Assembly (NCBI GenBank): GCA_018383835.1
Contig: JAHAWR010000008.1
Span: forward strand, 1-16,112
From: Candidatus Jordarchaeia archaeon
GTDB lineage: Archaea > Asgardarchaeota > Jordiarchaeia > Jordiarchaeales > Freyrarchaeaceae
DNA length: 16,112 nucleotides
Direction of reading: 5' to 3'
Both the position numbers and the translations under genes were made by a program. This document shows positions 1 through 6,162 of the stretch, piece after piece; within the stretch, counting starts at the first letter, position 1, and every line of letters starts with the position of its first letter. Under the pieces are notes generated by a model. The model was given only the letters and a program-made list of their open reading frames with translations, ran no database searches and was not told the origin of the DNA.

Positions 1-331
1 TAGCTATGTCAATCAGAGTCTCCTCATCCTCGTCCTTAAACAACCTCTGAGCCCTTTTCGCCTCAGCCACCGCAAATCTGTGACGTAAAAATGGATCCCC
101 AATAACTTCAACAATCAGCCTTGCTACGGGAAAAGAAAGAAATTCGACTTCGAAGTCATCTAAACCGAGGGGAGCAACCCCCTCCTCAAGAGCCTTTATC
201 AATCTTTCCCTACTTCTCTCTAAAACAGGCCTCTTTTCAACCAAGTCCTCTAAGTCTATTTTTCTCTCCCTAAGCCATGCTTGAGCCTCAGTGGTAAAGG
301 GATACTTCGCAATAAAATAGCTAGAAATTAT
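1..331 (-). CDS. priL: DNA primase large subunit PriL, N-terminal part (3' end outside window)
   Basis: PriL is the regulatory, iron-sulfur-containing subunit of archaeal/eukaryotic primase and forms a heterodimer with PriS to make RNA primers. The translated minus strand shows the family's N-terminal signature: AKYPFTTEA, a short acidic helix, then EFLSFPVARL and FAVAEAKRAQRLF, matching the usual YPF-x-EA, E-L-SFPVA and AEAKR blocks. The C-terminal cluster domain lies beyond base 1. It follows PCNA on the same strand with a 75-nt spacer containing TTTTTTAAAC and CTTAAATTA, either of which could be an internal TATA box. Oddity: between the in-frame stop at 362-364 and the YPF block there is no ATG, GTG or TTG. 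I chose ATA at 329-331, ten bases after GGAG at 342-345; ATT at 326-328 or 311-313 are alternatives. The ATG at 339-341 is out of frame and reaches a stop after six codons, so a one-base frameshift or sequencing error is also possible. The family call is firm; the start is not. Confidence 0.8.
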   Translation of the reverse strand, partial: MISSYFIAKYPFTTEAQAWLRERKIDLEDLVEKRPVLERSRERLIKALEEGVAPLGLDDFEVEFLSFPVARLIVEVIGDPFLRHRFAVAEAKRAQRLFKDEDEETLIDIA

Positions 332-405
332 TTTGACCCATCTCCTCTCAATCTCAGTTTCCTACAGTAATTTAAGGAGAAGCTGAAGTTTAAAAAATCC
401 ACTGT

Positions 406-1161
406 TCACTCTGCCTCTATTCTGGGAGCCAGCCAGTACGTTACTTTCCCTTCTCCAAGAACTCTGAACTCAAGCTTTAACGGCATATCTGTAGAGAAGC
501 TAAGGGTCACTGTTTCACTTACGGAAGCCGCTTTGATCATATCCGAAAGGTAGCTGAGGGCATATATTGCCCTCGAGTTTTCGGACATGTTCAGTTCTAG
601 GAGCGCTTCGCTTCCTTTATCTATTTTGACTTCTACTCCACTTGTGTCCCCTGAAGCGGTAATTCGCAACCCCTCAGGGGTTGCTGAAATTTGGACATGA
701 TCGCTGAATAGTTCAGCATCCTTTAACGCTTGAACTAGGGCATCAGACAGCATTTTCGCCTCGACGTTAAACTTGATAGATGGTGTAGGCGGCTCCTCCC
801 CTCCTATGTCTAGGAGAGGTAGCCTAAAGGTTCTAGTAGTAGCGCCCTTAAGATGCACGCGTAGGCTGCCTGCAGCCTCGTCGAGGACAAGCTCTAACTC
901 GTCGCTTGCACCTGCCCTACGCATCACCTTTCCCATCTCGTCAAGGCTTAATCCTATGGCTACATCGCCGCTACATTCGTACTCATCAAATATTCCGGCA
1001 GGTAGATTGACGTCTATCATGGCGACATGGCTTGGATCCATGGCCCTAACCCTCAAAGTATCTTTGCCCGCCCTGAAGATGGCCTCGTCTACGAGTACTC
1101 CCACGGCGTCAATGACCCGCTTCCAAGTCTTCGCATCTGAAAACTTCGCTTTAAACGGCAA
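406..1161 (-). CDS. pcn: DNA polymerase sliding clamp (PCNA)
   Basis: PCNA forms a trimeric ring around DNA and tethers polymerase, ligase, FEN1 and other PIP-box proteins. The product of 251 aa is the standard PCNA length (about 245-250). Hallmarks are the N-terminal FKAKFSDAKTWKRVIDA, RAMDPSHVAMIDVNLP around residue 40, the FSTDMPLKLEF beta strands near residue 225, and the C-terminal YWLAPRIE that matches the usual Y-x-LAPR-x-E end. An ATG at 1192-1194 would add eleven residues foreign to the family; the TTG at 1159-1161 is preceded by AAAGGAGGGG at the right distance and gives MPFKAKF, so I use it. It lies 29 nt downstream of the OB-fold gene and upstream of priL, so the three are probably one replication transcript. 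A single PCNA is seen here; paralogues elsewhere cannot be excluded. Confidence 0.95.
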   Translation of the reverse strand: MPFKAKFSDAKTWKRVIDAVGVLVDEAIFRAGKDTLRVRAMDPSHVAMIDVNLPAGIFDEYECSGDVAIGLSLDEMGKVMRRAGASDELELVLDEAAGSLRVHLKGATTRTFRLPLLDIGGEEPPTPSIKFNVEAKMLSDALVQALKDAELFSDHVQISATPEGLRITASGDTSGVEVKIDKGSEALLELNMSENSRAIYALSYLSDMIKAASVSETVTLSFSTDMPLKLEFRVLGEGKVTYWLAPRIEAE

Positions 1162-1190
1162 GTTTTCCCCTCCTTTAACACCCCTAAATT

Positions 1191-1580
1191 TCATGTTAAA
1201 CGGGATTTTTTAATCTTCTTCACTATCCTGTAGAGTCCTAAATCTAAAGAGCTCATATCTTGTATAATTTCCGCGTTTATGTAAATGCTTCCCTTACTGT
1301 CTTGGGATACTGAACCGAAAACTCTAACCGTTTTTCCAACCTCTGGGACTGGAGCGCCACCTGCCAGAAGCACCCTAATCGCCCCTGTTCCATCATCAAC
1401 AATAATGTAGCTCGAAGCAGACTCCACAACCACACCAGTAACTCTTACGTATACGTCTAGTGGCGATATGTCTCTAACGTCCTTAGGAGCAGCATGCGGC
1501 TTAACTGGCGGCTTATCTGTTGGTCCGAGACTAAACAAGCTCACCTGAAACCCCGAGTCTTTAAGTTGGAGGACAGACAT
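1191..1580 (-). CDS. OB-fold nucleic-acid-binding protein, RPA-like
   Basis: This 129-aa protein is predicted to hold one OB fold at residues 42-110: a first strand VYVRVTGVVVE, then YIIVDDGTGAIRVLL, then a pro/gly turn and VGKTVRVFGSV, and a last strand YINAEII followed by a helix LDLGLYRIVKKI. The DDGTG turn and the closing helix resemble RPA32-type and other tRNA-anti-like OB domains, so single-stranded DNA binding is the most likely role. The first 40 residues are polar and proline-rich, probably disordered. It follows the GTPase by 28 nt and its stop codon lies 29 nt before the PCNA start, which supports a role at the replication fork. No good SD precedes the ATG (AGGT is 17 bases away), so translation may depend on coupling, or the gene may be leaderless. 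It could instead be a telomere-type OB protein or a subunit of a multi-protein RPA complex. Confidence 0.72.
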   Translation of the reverse strand: MSVLQLKDSGFQVSLFSLGPTDKPPVKPHAAPKDVRDISPLDVYVRVTGVVVESASSYIIVDDGTGAIRVLLAGGAPVPEVGKTVRVFGSVSQDSKGSIYINAEIIQDMSSLDLGLYRIVKKIKKSRLT

Positions 1581-1608
1581 AAATGTTTTTGCAAAACCTA
1601 AAACCGGC

Positions 1609-2097
1609 TTAGTTGTTTGCTACTGCTAAAACTGCTTGTTCTAAGGCTTGTCTCAGAATGCTGTACATCTTAACTCTCCTCCTAGGGTCTATTGCAACCA
1701 TGCCGTAAGTTGGGACTTCGAGTATGCCCTCCACTTGGCTGGGCTTCATGGCTCCTGGAAGATCCTGCTTGTTGGCTATGCCTATAATAACTGCGTCTGT
1801 TTTCTGCTTGATCTCGTCTATTATTTTCCTTGTCTGCAGAACGTTCTTCGGTGTCGAGTCGCTCACGGCAAAGATGACCTTTGCTCCCCTTATGAAGTCA
1901 TCCCATAGAAACCTAAATCTTTCCTGCCCAGCAAAGTCCCATAGGGAAATCTCACACTCACCAATGGATAGAGAGCCGAAATCCACGCCTATCGTTGGAT
2001 CATAACTCTTAACCACTCTGTTCTCGCTCAGGAGCGTTATAATGCTTGTCTTACCAACCGAGGGCAATCCTAGAAAAACCACCTTAACGTACTTCAA
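1609..2097 (-). CDS. Small GTPase of the Ras/Arf-like superfamily
   Basis: The product is 162 aa, the size of a bare Ras-type G domain. All guanine-nucleotide motifs are visible: P-loop GLPSVGKTS at residues 10-18, switch I Thr35 in DPTIGVDF, switch II WDFAGQE at 53-59 with the catalytic Gln58, and NKQD at 109-112. The G5 motif is weak (AIDPRRR region). The DFAGQ form lies between Rab/Ras DTAGQ and Arf DVGGQ, so I do not assign a subfamily. There is no C-terminal cysteine for prenylation and no obvious N-terminal myristoylation site, so membrane attachment would need a partner. Reading could be extended upstream to 2367, but that adds low-complexity residues antisense to archease. TTG at 2095-2097 with GGAGG eleven bases upstream is the best start; the spacing is somewhat long. 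It is the first gene of the OB-PCNA-PriL cluster. Confidence 0.85.
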   Translation of the reverse strand: MKYVKVVFLGLPSVGKTSIITLLSENRVVKSYDPTIGVDFGSLSIGECEISLWDFAGQERFRFLWDDFIRGAKVIFAVSDSTPKNVLQTRKIIDEIKQKTDAVIIGIANKQDLPGAMKPSQVEGILEVPTYGMVAIDPRRRVKMYSILRQALEQAVLAVANN

Positions 2098-2275
2098 CCA
2101 ATCGTCATCCTCCAAGCATTTTTCGAAGTATTCTTCACCCCCAAAATTTTGAAGCTTAGTATTACAGAGAACACCCTTGAGATCTTTCACTCTCCAAGAG
2201 CTATGAGACCCCTTTAAGAGGAAACTTTTTCTCCTCTCCCAGATTATAGGAAACCTGGAGCCGGAGGTAGTGACC

Positions 2276-2707
2276 GTGGGGGGCTTCAGATTCCTTGAGC
2301 ACACTGCTGACGTAAAGATAGAAGCAGAAGGAGAAACACTCGAGAAAGCCTTCGAGGAAGCAGCCAAAGCACTCTACGAGTTAATGACGGACACTTCAAA
2401 AATTGAACCCAAAGTGGAAAGGAAGATAGAAATTGAAGGTAAAGATTTAGAGAGCTTGCTCTACAACTGGCTTGAAGAATTTATATACCTAACCGATTCT
2501 GAAGGTCTGGTGTTCTCCGAGATCAACGTTAAAGCGATAAGGAAAGAGGGAGATGACCTTTACAAGTTAGTAGCAACCGCAAATGGTGAAAAGTTTAACC
2601 CTCGAAAGCACGTGTCAAAGACGGATGTTAAAGCAGCGACATACCATGAAATGGAAATTGACGTTAAAAAGAATAAAGTCCGACTTGTATTCGTTCTCGA
2701 CATATAA
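2276..2707 (+). CDS. Archease (RtcB tRNA ligase cofactor)
   Basis: Archease activates the RtcB RNA ligase by promoting guanylylation and turnover; in archaea RtcB joins tRNA halves after intron excision. The 143-aa product has the family N terminus FRFLEHTADVKIEAEG, including the conserved HTAD, the LEKAFEEAAKALYELM helix, the central DLESLLYNWLEEFIYL helix, and the C-terminal KAATYHEMEID with VFVLDI at the end; the acidic residues in HTAD and near the C terminus bind calcium in known homologues. GTG at 2270 would sit only one base from the SD GGAGGT (2263-2268); GTG at 2276 has a seven-base spacer and is preferred. The gene is divergent from the GTPase and is followed after about 105 bases by a tRNA with three introns, a fitting neighbour for a tRNA splicing factor, although the tRNA is on the opposite strand. 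Confidence 0.92.
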   Translation: MGGFRFLEHTADVKIEAEGETLEKAFEEAAKALYELMTDTSKIEPKVERKIEIEGKDLESLLYNWLEEFIYLTDSEGLVFSEINVKAIRKEGDDLYKLVATANGEKFNPRKHVSKTDVKAATYHEMEIDVKKNKVRLVFVLDI

Positions 2708-2751
2708 TAAATGAGTAAGCAGTTAGTTATAGCTCAAATTGGATAATAAGC

Positions 2752-2785
2752 GTTTTCTTACTCTCTCCTTTGTTTTCCTTTCTCT
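2752..2785 (+). terminator. Pyrimidine-rich tract after archease
   Basis: Starting about 45 bases after the archease stop is a run made almost only of T and C (GTTTTCTTACTCTCTCC and onwards). Archaeal transcription commonly ends on T-rich stretches in the coding strand without a hairpin. The position between convergent archease and the tRNA suits a terminator. The call rests on composition and place only. Confidence 0.4.
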
Positions 2786-2848
2786 GGAGGGGCGATGAGT
2801 TTGCGAATGGTTTTGGCGCGGGGGGTGGGATTTGAACCCACGCGACCC

Positions 2849-2878
2849 GTCCGATAGCGCATGGAGGTCGTGCGCCAT
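2849..2878 (-). other. tRNA intron 3 (variable arm), 30 nt
   Basis: The exon CCGA (2881-2884) pairs with intron TCGG (2851-2854); the 5' bulge is AAA and the intron stem is TGGCGCA/TGCGCTA (seven pairs, one G-U) with a nine-base loop. The 3' bulge ACG(G) is three or four bases. Removal joins GACCCGAAA to GGGTC, making a five-pair variable stem capped by a GAAA tetraloop. This is the best-formed of the three intron folds. Confidence 0.75.
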
Positions 2879-2898
2879 TTTCGGGTCACTGGCTTTCG

Positions 2899-2915
2899 AG
2901 TGGCAGTTAAACTCC
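2899..2915 (-). other. tRNA intron 2 (anticodon loop), 17 nt
   Basis: The exon TGGC (2918-2921) pairs with intron GCCA (2901-2904), flanked by bulges CTG and CTC; cutting each after CT removes 17 bases and gives the seven-base loop CTCGAAA on the stem CTGGC/GCCAG. Because CT is present at both borders, the excised piece could also be read as 2901-2917 with the same mature product. The intron stem is only three pairs (AGT/ACT), so this is a minimal, relaxed motif. The insertion lies between positions 33 and 34, not at the usual 37/38. Confidence 0.7.
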
Positions 2916-2929
2916 AGGCCAGCGCCTTT

Positions 2930-2954
2930 TCATGGGCGTTTTCCCAGAACAGCC
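2930..2954 (-). other. tRNA intron 1 (D-loop), 25 nt
   Basis: The predicted bulge-helix-bulge has a central helix GTGG (2957-2960, exon) with CCAT (2932-2935, intron, one G-U pair), bulges CTG and GAA, and an intron stem GC(U)GUU/AACGC with one bulged base. Cutting both bulges after the second base joins GTGGCT to AAAGGC and restores a four-pair D stem with a nine-base loop holding GG at positions 18-19. The exon helix beyond the bulge has an A-A mismatch before the D stem, so the motif is relaxed. Confidence 0.7.
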
Positions 2955-3002
2955 AGCCACTAGGCAACCCCCGCTAACCTCAGGTTTTTCCATATCGTTA
3001 AA

Positions 3003-3014
3003 GAAATAATAAAT
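3003..3014 (-). promoter_or_regulatory. TATA-like box upstream of the tRNA gene
   Basis: On the minus strand ATTTATTATTTC lies about 30-40 bases before the first mature tRNA base (2974), right for an archaeal TATA box with a short leader. It sits just after the end of mtnA, so the tRNA probably has its own start site. Confidence 0.45.
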
Positions 3015-3025
3015 GTTTTTTGCAT

Positions 3026-4312
3026 TTAACCCTGTGCGTCAACTATGTGTTTAGGCATAGTTACTCCTTGCTTTTCCAGCCGCTCCTTTACGGTCAATGT
3101 TATCTTTTCCTTAGTTAGCGTTCTTATCTGCTGGGGGGCGAAGGCCCCTATGTCTGTTATGATTAAGTCTATTAGCTTTGGGGGGGTGACATCGAAAGCA
3201 GGATTATAGATTGCCACCTGTCCCCTTTCAGGTCTACCCTGAACGATTGCCTTCTGGGGTGGCCATTCGTCTAGGCTTCTACTGGAGAGTACGCCTTTTT
3301 CCTTCTTGTCTTTGGCTTCGAGGATATATGGGTATGTGACCTCGTTTATGTCTCTCTCTTCTATTGGGATGCTTCTACCATCGCTTGTTTCCAAGTCTAT
3401 GGTGCTATAGGATGTAGCGTAATAGAAGTTTATCCCGTATAGTGCCGCAACGCGTGCTATGTCTGCCGAGCCTATCTTGTTGGCTACTGAGCCATCCCTT
3501 GCAATCCTGTCCACTCCGAGTAGAACCTTTGATACTCCGAAGCGCTCTATTGCAGAGGAAATCATGTTGTCCGTTATGATCACTACAGGCACTCCTGCCC
3601 TGTTAAGCTCCCATGTTGTAAGCTTGAAGCCTTGGCTTCTGGGTCTCGTCTCTTTGGAAACAACAATTATGTCCCTCCCTTCAGCGTAGGCTTCCTCGAT
3701 CATTCCTAAGGCATGCCCCCCAAAGCTTGAGGAAAGACTTCCACCGTTACAGTGCGTCATTATCACGTCACCATCCTCTATGAGAGGCTTCCCCTCCTGC
3801 CTCAGATACCAATTCATAATTAAGTCGGAGGCGAGTATATAGTCGGCAGTCTCCCTGACGGCTTCAACAGCCTCCTCGACGCCCCCACTCTGAATAGCAT
3901 TCTGTGCCGCTTTCATGCAAAGCTCCACCGCCCATTTTAGAGGCGAAGCCGTTGGCCTTGTAGCGCTCAGGAAAGAGGCCGCCTCGCCAAGCTTTTCCAC
4001 AAACTTTTCCTCTTTAAGATTTTTGAAGCTGTTTGCAGCGAGTAACATGGCGTATCCGGCGGCGCACCCTATAGCCTGGCTCCCCCTAACTATCATCCCC
4101 TTTATCCCCGGATCTCCAGCCTTCCTCCAGTCCTTAGTTTTCCATACTGTAACTTCGAAAGGGAGCTTCGTCTGGTCTAACAAAACCAGTTCTTCGCTCT
4201 CCCGGTCATAATGGACTGTAAGCGGTATGTTCGTCTTTACGTGGACGTAGGCCTCTATTTCCGCATCGAACTCCAGCCCTATCTTGGAAAAAACTTTCTC
4301 GAGAACGTCCAT
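3026..4312 (-). CDS. mtnA: S-methyl-5-thioribose-1-phosphate isomerase (MtnA / eIF2B-like family)
   Basis: MtnA converts the aldose methylthioribose-1-phosphate to methylthioribulose-1-phosphate in methionine salvage or related SAM by-product disposal. Family motifs: IVRGSQAIGCAAGYAM at 74-89 (usual RGAPAIG), TRPTASPLKWA at 118-128, the catalytic cysteine Cys188 in MTHCNGGSL, ETRPRSQGFKLT at 221-232, the catalytic aspartate Asp268 in GVDRIARDGSVANKIGS, STIDL and IPIEERD near 303-321, and YNPAFDVTP at 369-377. It is not of the ribose-1,5-bisphosphate isomerase type, which lacks the last three blocks. At 428 aa it is longer than most MtnA (about 340-370): there is an N-terminal lead of about 45 residues, a linker of about 40 residues at 328-367, and a C-terminal tail of about 30. 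The start ATG has GGGAGG eleven bases upstream. It lies 43 nt after the HAD gene on the same strand. Confidence 0.85.
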   Translation of the reverse strand: MDVLEKVFSKIGLEFDAEIEAYVHVKTNIPLTVHYDRESEELVLLDQTKLPFEVTVWKTKDWRKAGDPGIKGMIVRGSQAIGCAAGYAMLLAANSFKNLKEEKFVEKLGEAASFLSATRPTASPLKWAVELCMKAAQNAIQSGGVEEAVEAVRETADYILASDLIMNWYLRQEGKPLIEDGDVIMTHCNGGSLSSSFGGHALGMIEEAYAEGRDIIVVSKETRPRSQGFKLTTWELNRAGVPVVIITDNMISSAIERFGVSKVLLGVDRIARDGSVANKIGSADIARVAALYGINFYYATSYSTIDLETSDGRSIPIEERDINEVTYPYILEAKDKKEKGVLSSRSLDEWPPQKAIVQGRPERGQVAIYNPAFDVTPPKLIDLIITDIGAFAPQQIRTLTKEKITLTVKERLEKQGVTMPKHIVDAQG

Positions 4313-4355
4313 AAGGCAAAAAACCTCCCGGCCAGTTGTGTTAGTTAATCGGGCT

Positions 4356-5108
4356 TCAGATTTTATCTAGAACTTTAAACAGTTCCAATAAGTTTTCGAT
4401 AACGTGGTCTGCTTTCTCCATCTCGCTACTAGGTTCATGTTCTGCAAGAAGGTCCCTTTTAACCCTTACCGCTCTAGCCCCAACGGCTCGAGCCCATGCT
4501 ATATCGTTCTTGGGGTCATCCCCCACTATGACGACGTGCCCGGGATTTACCCTGCGGCTTAGCTTCTTCTCGAGGAAGGGAAAGAGCCTCTCAAGGAATT
4601 CCGGAGACGGTTTGCAAACGTTGAAATCTTCTGACGTGACCAAGACATCGTAGTGTTCTCCTTCCCTTAAGCCAAACAATTTAAGCTTTCTTTTAGCCTC
4701 TGCTCGATCATTGTTGGTGACTATAACCACGGCAAATTTCTCCATCAGTTTTTCAAGGGTTTCCTGTGTCTCCGGGTAGGGTTTAGCCTTGCTTTCAAAA
4801 ACAGACCAGTAATGCTCCTTAACATTCTCAAAAAATTCTTCAGAAAACTTAATTTTGAATTTGTCCTCCAATTTACGGAGGAGCATCTCCCACCTCAAGT
4901 TCTTATTATGCCTCTTCGGGTTAAGATGGTATACACGGTACTGTTCGCTTTTTGTCTCCTTGTAAAGGGCATGCAGTGCCCTTTCATTGATTGTCTTGCC
5001 AAGACGCTTGGTGAGCTCGCTAGAAATAAATCTGAGAGTTTCAAGGATGGCGTCCTCCTCAGGTATCAGGGATAAGCCAAGCGTCCCATCAAGGTCAAAG
5101 AGAAGCAC
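4356..5108 (-). CDS. HAD-superfamily phosphatase
   Basis: A haloacid-dehalogenase hydrolase using an aspartyl-phosphate intermediate on a small phosphorylated metabolite. Motif I is LFDLDGTLG at the very N terminus, motif II IVTNN near residue 130, motif III lysine in CKPSPEFLERL, and motif IV GDDPKNDIAWA near residue 195. The helical cap between motifs I and II is unusually charged. Substrate cannot be deduced; the layout resembles phosphoglycolate or pyrophosphatase-like members. Because mtnA follows after 43 nt, a role in the same methylthioribose or pentose-phosphate route is a guess from context. Start: GTG at 5106-5108 has no SD, while a strong AAAGGAGGGG lies nine bases before an in-frame ATT at 5133-5135, which would add nine residues. 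TATA-like ATTAATTTAAAATT (5167-5180, minus strand) suits either. Confidence 0.85.
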   Translation of the reverse strand: MLLFDLDGTLGLSLIPEEDAILETLRFISSELTKRLGKTINERALHALYKETKSEQYRVYHLNPKRHNKNLRWEMLLRKLEDKFKIKFSEEFFENVKEHYWSVFESKAKPYPETQETLEKLMEKFAVVIVTNNDRAEAKRKLKLFGLREGEHYDVLVTSEDFNVCKPSPEFLERLFPFLEKKLSRRVNPGHVVIVGDDPKNDIAWARAVGARAVRVKRDLLAEHEPSSEMEKADHVIENLLELFKVLDKI

Positions 5109-5166
5109 TTTCCCGTCATGATTTTTCCCTGAAATCTCAGTCCCCTCCTTTAAGCTGCAAGAGGCG

Positions 5167-5180
5167 AATTTTAAATTAAT
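5167..5180 (-). promoter_or_regulatory. TATA-like box for the HAD-mtnA unit
   Basis: The minus-strand sequence ATTAATTTAAAATT is centred about 65 bases before the GTG and about 40 before the ATT start candidate, placing transcription near 5145. Confidence 0.45.
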
Positions 5181-5187
5181 CCCCCAG

Positions 5188-5197
5188 AATATATAAG
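5188..5197 (+). promoter_or_regulatory. TATA box for the ferredoxin genes
   Basis: AATATATAAG is a close match to the archaeal TATA consensus; the start site would fall near 5221, leaving a leader of about 100 bases rich in A on the coding strand. A second candidate, TTTTAAAG at 5280-5287, would give a leader of about ten bases. Which is used cannot be decided by eye. Confidence 0.5.
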
Positions 5198-5319
5198 TGT
5201 TCTCCCAGATGTCTCTTTCATTCTCTTAGTAAAAAACGTATTAACAAAAAAGACAAAAAACACTTTTATCATGTACTCCTTTTAAAGTAAATGTGTTCAG
5301 TGAGTCGCGTGAAGGTGGG

Positions 5320-6162
5320 ATGTTGTGTAAATTTTGCTATAAGCATGGCGGAGGCAAAAAGTGGTATTTGAACGAAAGGAATCTTTCGGTGAAGTTAGCG
5401 AAAGAGCTGGGCTATGAAGTGTGGGAGCTGAATCACTGGAAGCTGATCGATAAGGTTTATGGAGATGCCGCCAAGATGCTGGCTGATGTTCTCGACGACC
5501 AAAATATGTTAGAACCAACAAAGAAAATGATTGAGGCAATGATACAGAAGGATGAAGGTGCCCGTTCTTTTCCCGAAGGCCATCTCGGACAGGTGATCAC
5601 TGTTGAAGAGGCAAAGAAGGTAGTTGAGATCGCTGGAGAAGTCTATAGGGTCATGTGTCCCTGTCGGTGGATGAATAGGAACGAAAAAGTTTACACGTGC
5701 ATGCCGTTAGGACTGCACGGAGAGACAGCAAAGGCTTTCCCTGACCATGCCCCAAACGGTGTTGAAGTGCTTAGCGTGGAGGAGGCTAAAGCCCTCTTGG
5801 ACGAGTATGATGAGAAGGGGATGGTTCACACGATCGCCGGCACTCCGCTTCCATTTGCCTTCGCGCTTTGCAACTGTGAATATCCTGAATGCATCGCCCT
5901 CAGGCCTAGGATAGACTTCAACGTGCAACACCTTCTGAAGGGACACTATGTTGCGCTCATAGACGTAGATAAGTGTATAGGGTGCGGCAACTGTGCAATG
6001 CGCTGCCAGTTTGGTGCCGCCACACTCCGTCCAACAATGGGGAAAGCATACATTGACCCTTGGAAATGCTTCGGCTGCGGTGTTTGCAGAGCAGCGTGTC
6101 CGGAAGGGGCCATTACACTCGTCCCGAGAGAAAGTATACCATCACTAAAGGAGGAGTGGTGA
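5320..6162 (+). CDS. Iron-sulfur protein with two C-terminal 4Fe-4S ferredoxin motifs
   Basis: An electron-transfer protein of about 280 aa. The C terminus carries two regular 4Fe-4S motifs, CIGCGNCAMRC (219-229) and CFGCGVCRAACP (250-261). Ahead of them are further cysteines: CKFC at residues 3-6, CPCR at 113-116 with Cys127, and CNCEYPEC at 184-191. The C-x-C-R ... C-N-C pattern recalls an uncharacterised cluster-binding region found in some archaeal and anaerobic bacterial ferredoxin-like proteins; I infer at least one extra cluster or metal site. No signal peptide or membrane segment, so cytoplasmic. ATG at 5320 is chosen; GTG at 5293 (nine residues longer) and TTG at 5323 (better spaced from GGTGG) are alternatives. 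The next ferredoxin gene begins directly after its stop codon, so the two are probably translated together and act as one complex. Partner enzyme unknown. Confidence 0.8.
   Translation: MLCKFCYKHGGGKKWYLNERNLSVKLAKELGYEVWELNHWKLIDKVYGDAAKMLADVLDDQNMLEPTKKMIEAMIQKDEGARSFPEGHLGQVITVEEAKKVVEIAGEVYRVMCPCRWMNRNEKVYTCMPLGLHGETAKAFPDHAPNGVEVLSVEEAKALLDEYDEKGMVHTIAGTPLPFAFALCNCEYPECIALRPRIDFNVQHLLKGHYVALIDVDKCIGCGNCAMRCQFGAATLRPTMGKAYIDPWKCFGCGVCRAACPEGAITLVPRESIPSLKEEW

Larger units (their letters stand above)
2814..2974 (-). tRNA. trnS(CGA): tRNA-Ser (anticodon CGA) with three predicted introns and encoded CCA
   Basis: The outer parts fold as a tRNA: acceptor GCGGGGG pairs with CCCCCGC over seven perfect pairs, discriminator G73 (typical of serine) and an encoded CCA at 2814-2816, and T-arm GTGGG-TTCAAAT-CCCAC. 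The interior is 72 bases too long. Removing 2930-2954, 2899-2915 and 2849-2878 leaves an 89-nt type II tRNA: D-arm GCCT-AGTGGCTAA-AGGC, anticodon arm CTGGC-CTCGAAA-GCCAG with anticodon CGA, and a long variable arm GACCC-GAAA-GGGTC. All of these pair completely, and the long variable arm, G73 and CGA anticodon independently agree on serine. Each excised piece sits in a bulge-helix-bulge-like fold. Splicing would need the archaeal endonuclease and RtcB. Exact junctions are inferred by hand and could shift by a base where the sequence repeats (CT at the anticodon site). Confidence 0.85.

Noticed and set aside
1162..1194. ATG start for PCNA at 1192-1194
   Set aside because: It adds eleven residues outside the family and contains the SD for the TTG at 1159-1161.
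773..1213. 146-codon open frame on the plus strand
   Set aside because: Antisense of PCNA, serine-rich mirror of its codons, no SD.
2098..2367. N-terminal extension of the GTPase to 2367
   Set aside because: The extra 90 residues are low-complexity and antisense to the start of archease; a TTG with an SD gives a normal-length G domain.
2758..2967. 69-codon open frame on the minus strand
   Set aside because: It runs through the tRNA-Ser gene and its introns; no protein-like sequence.
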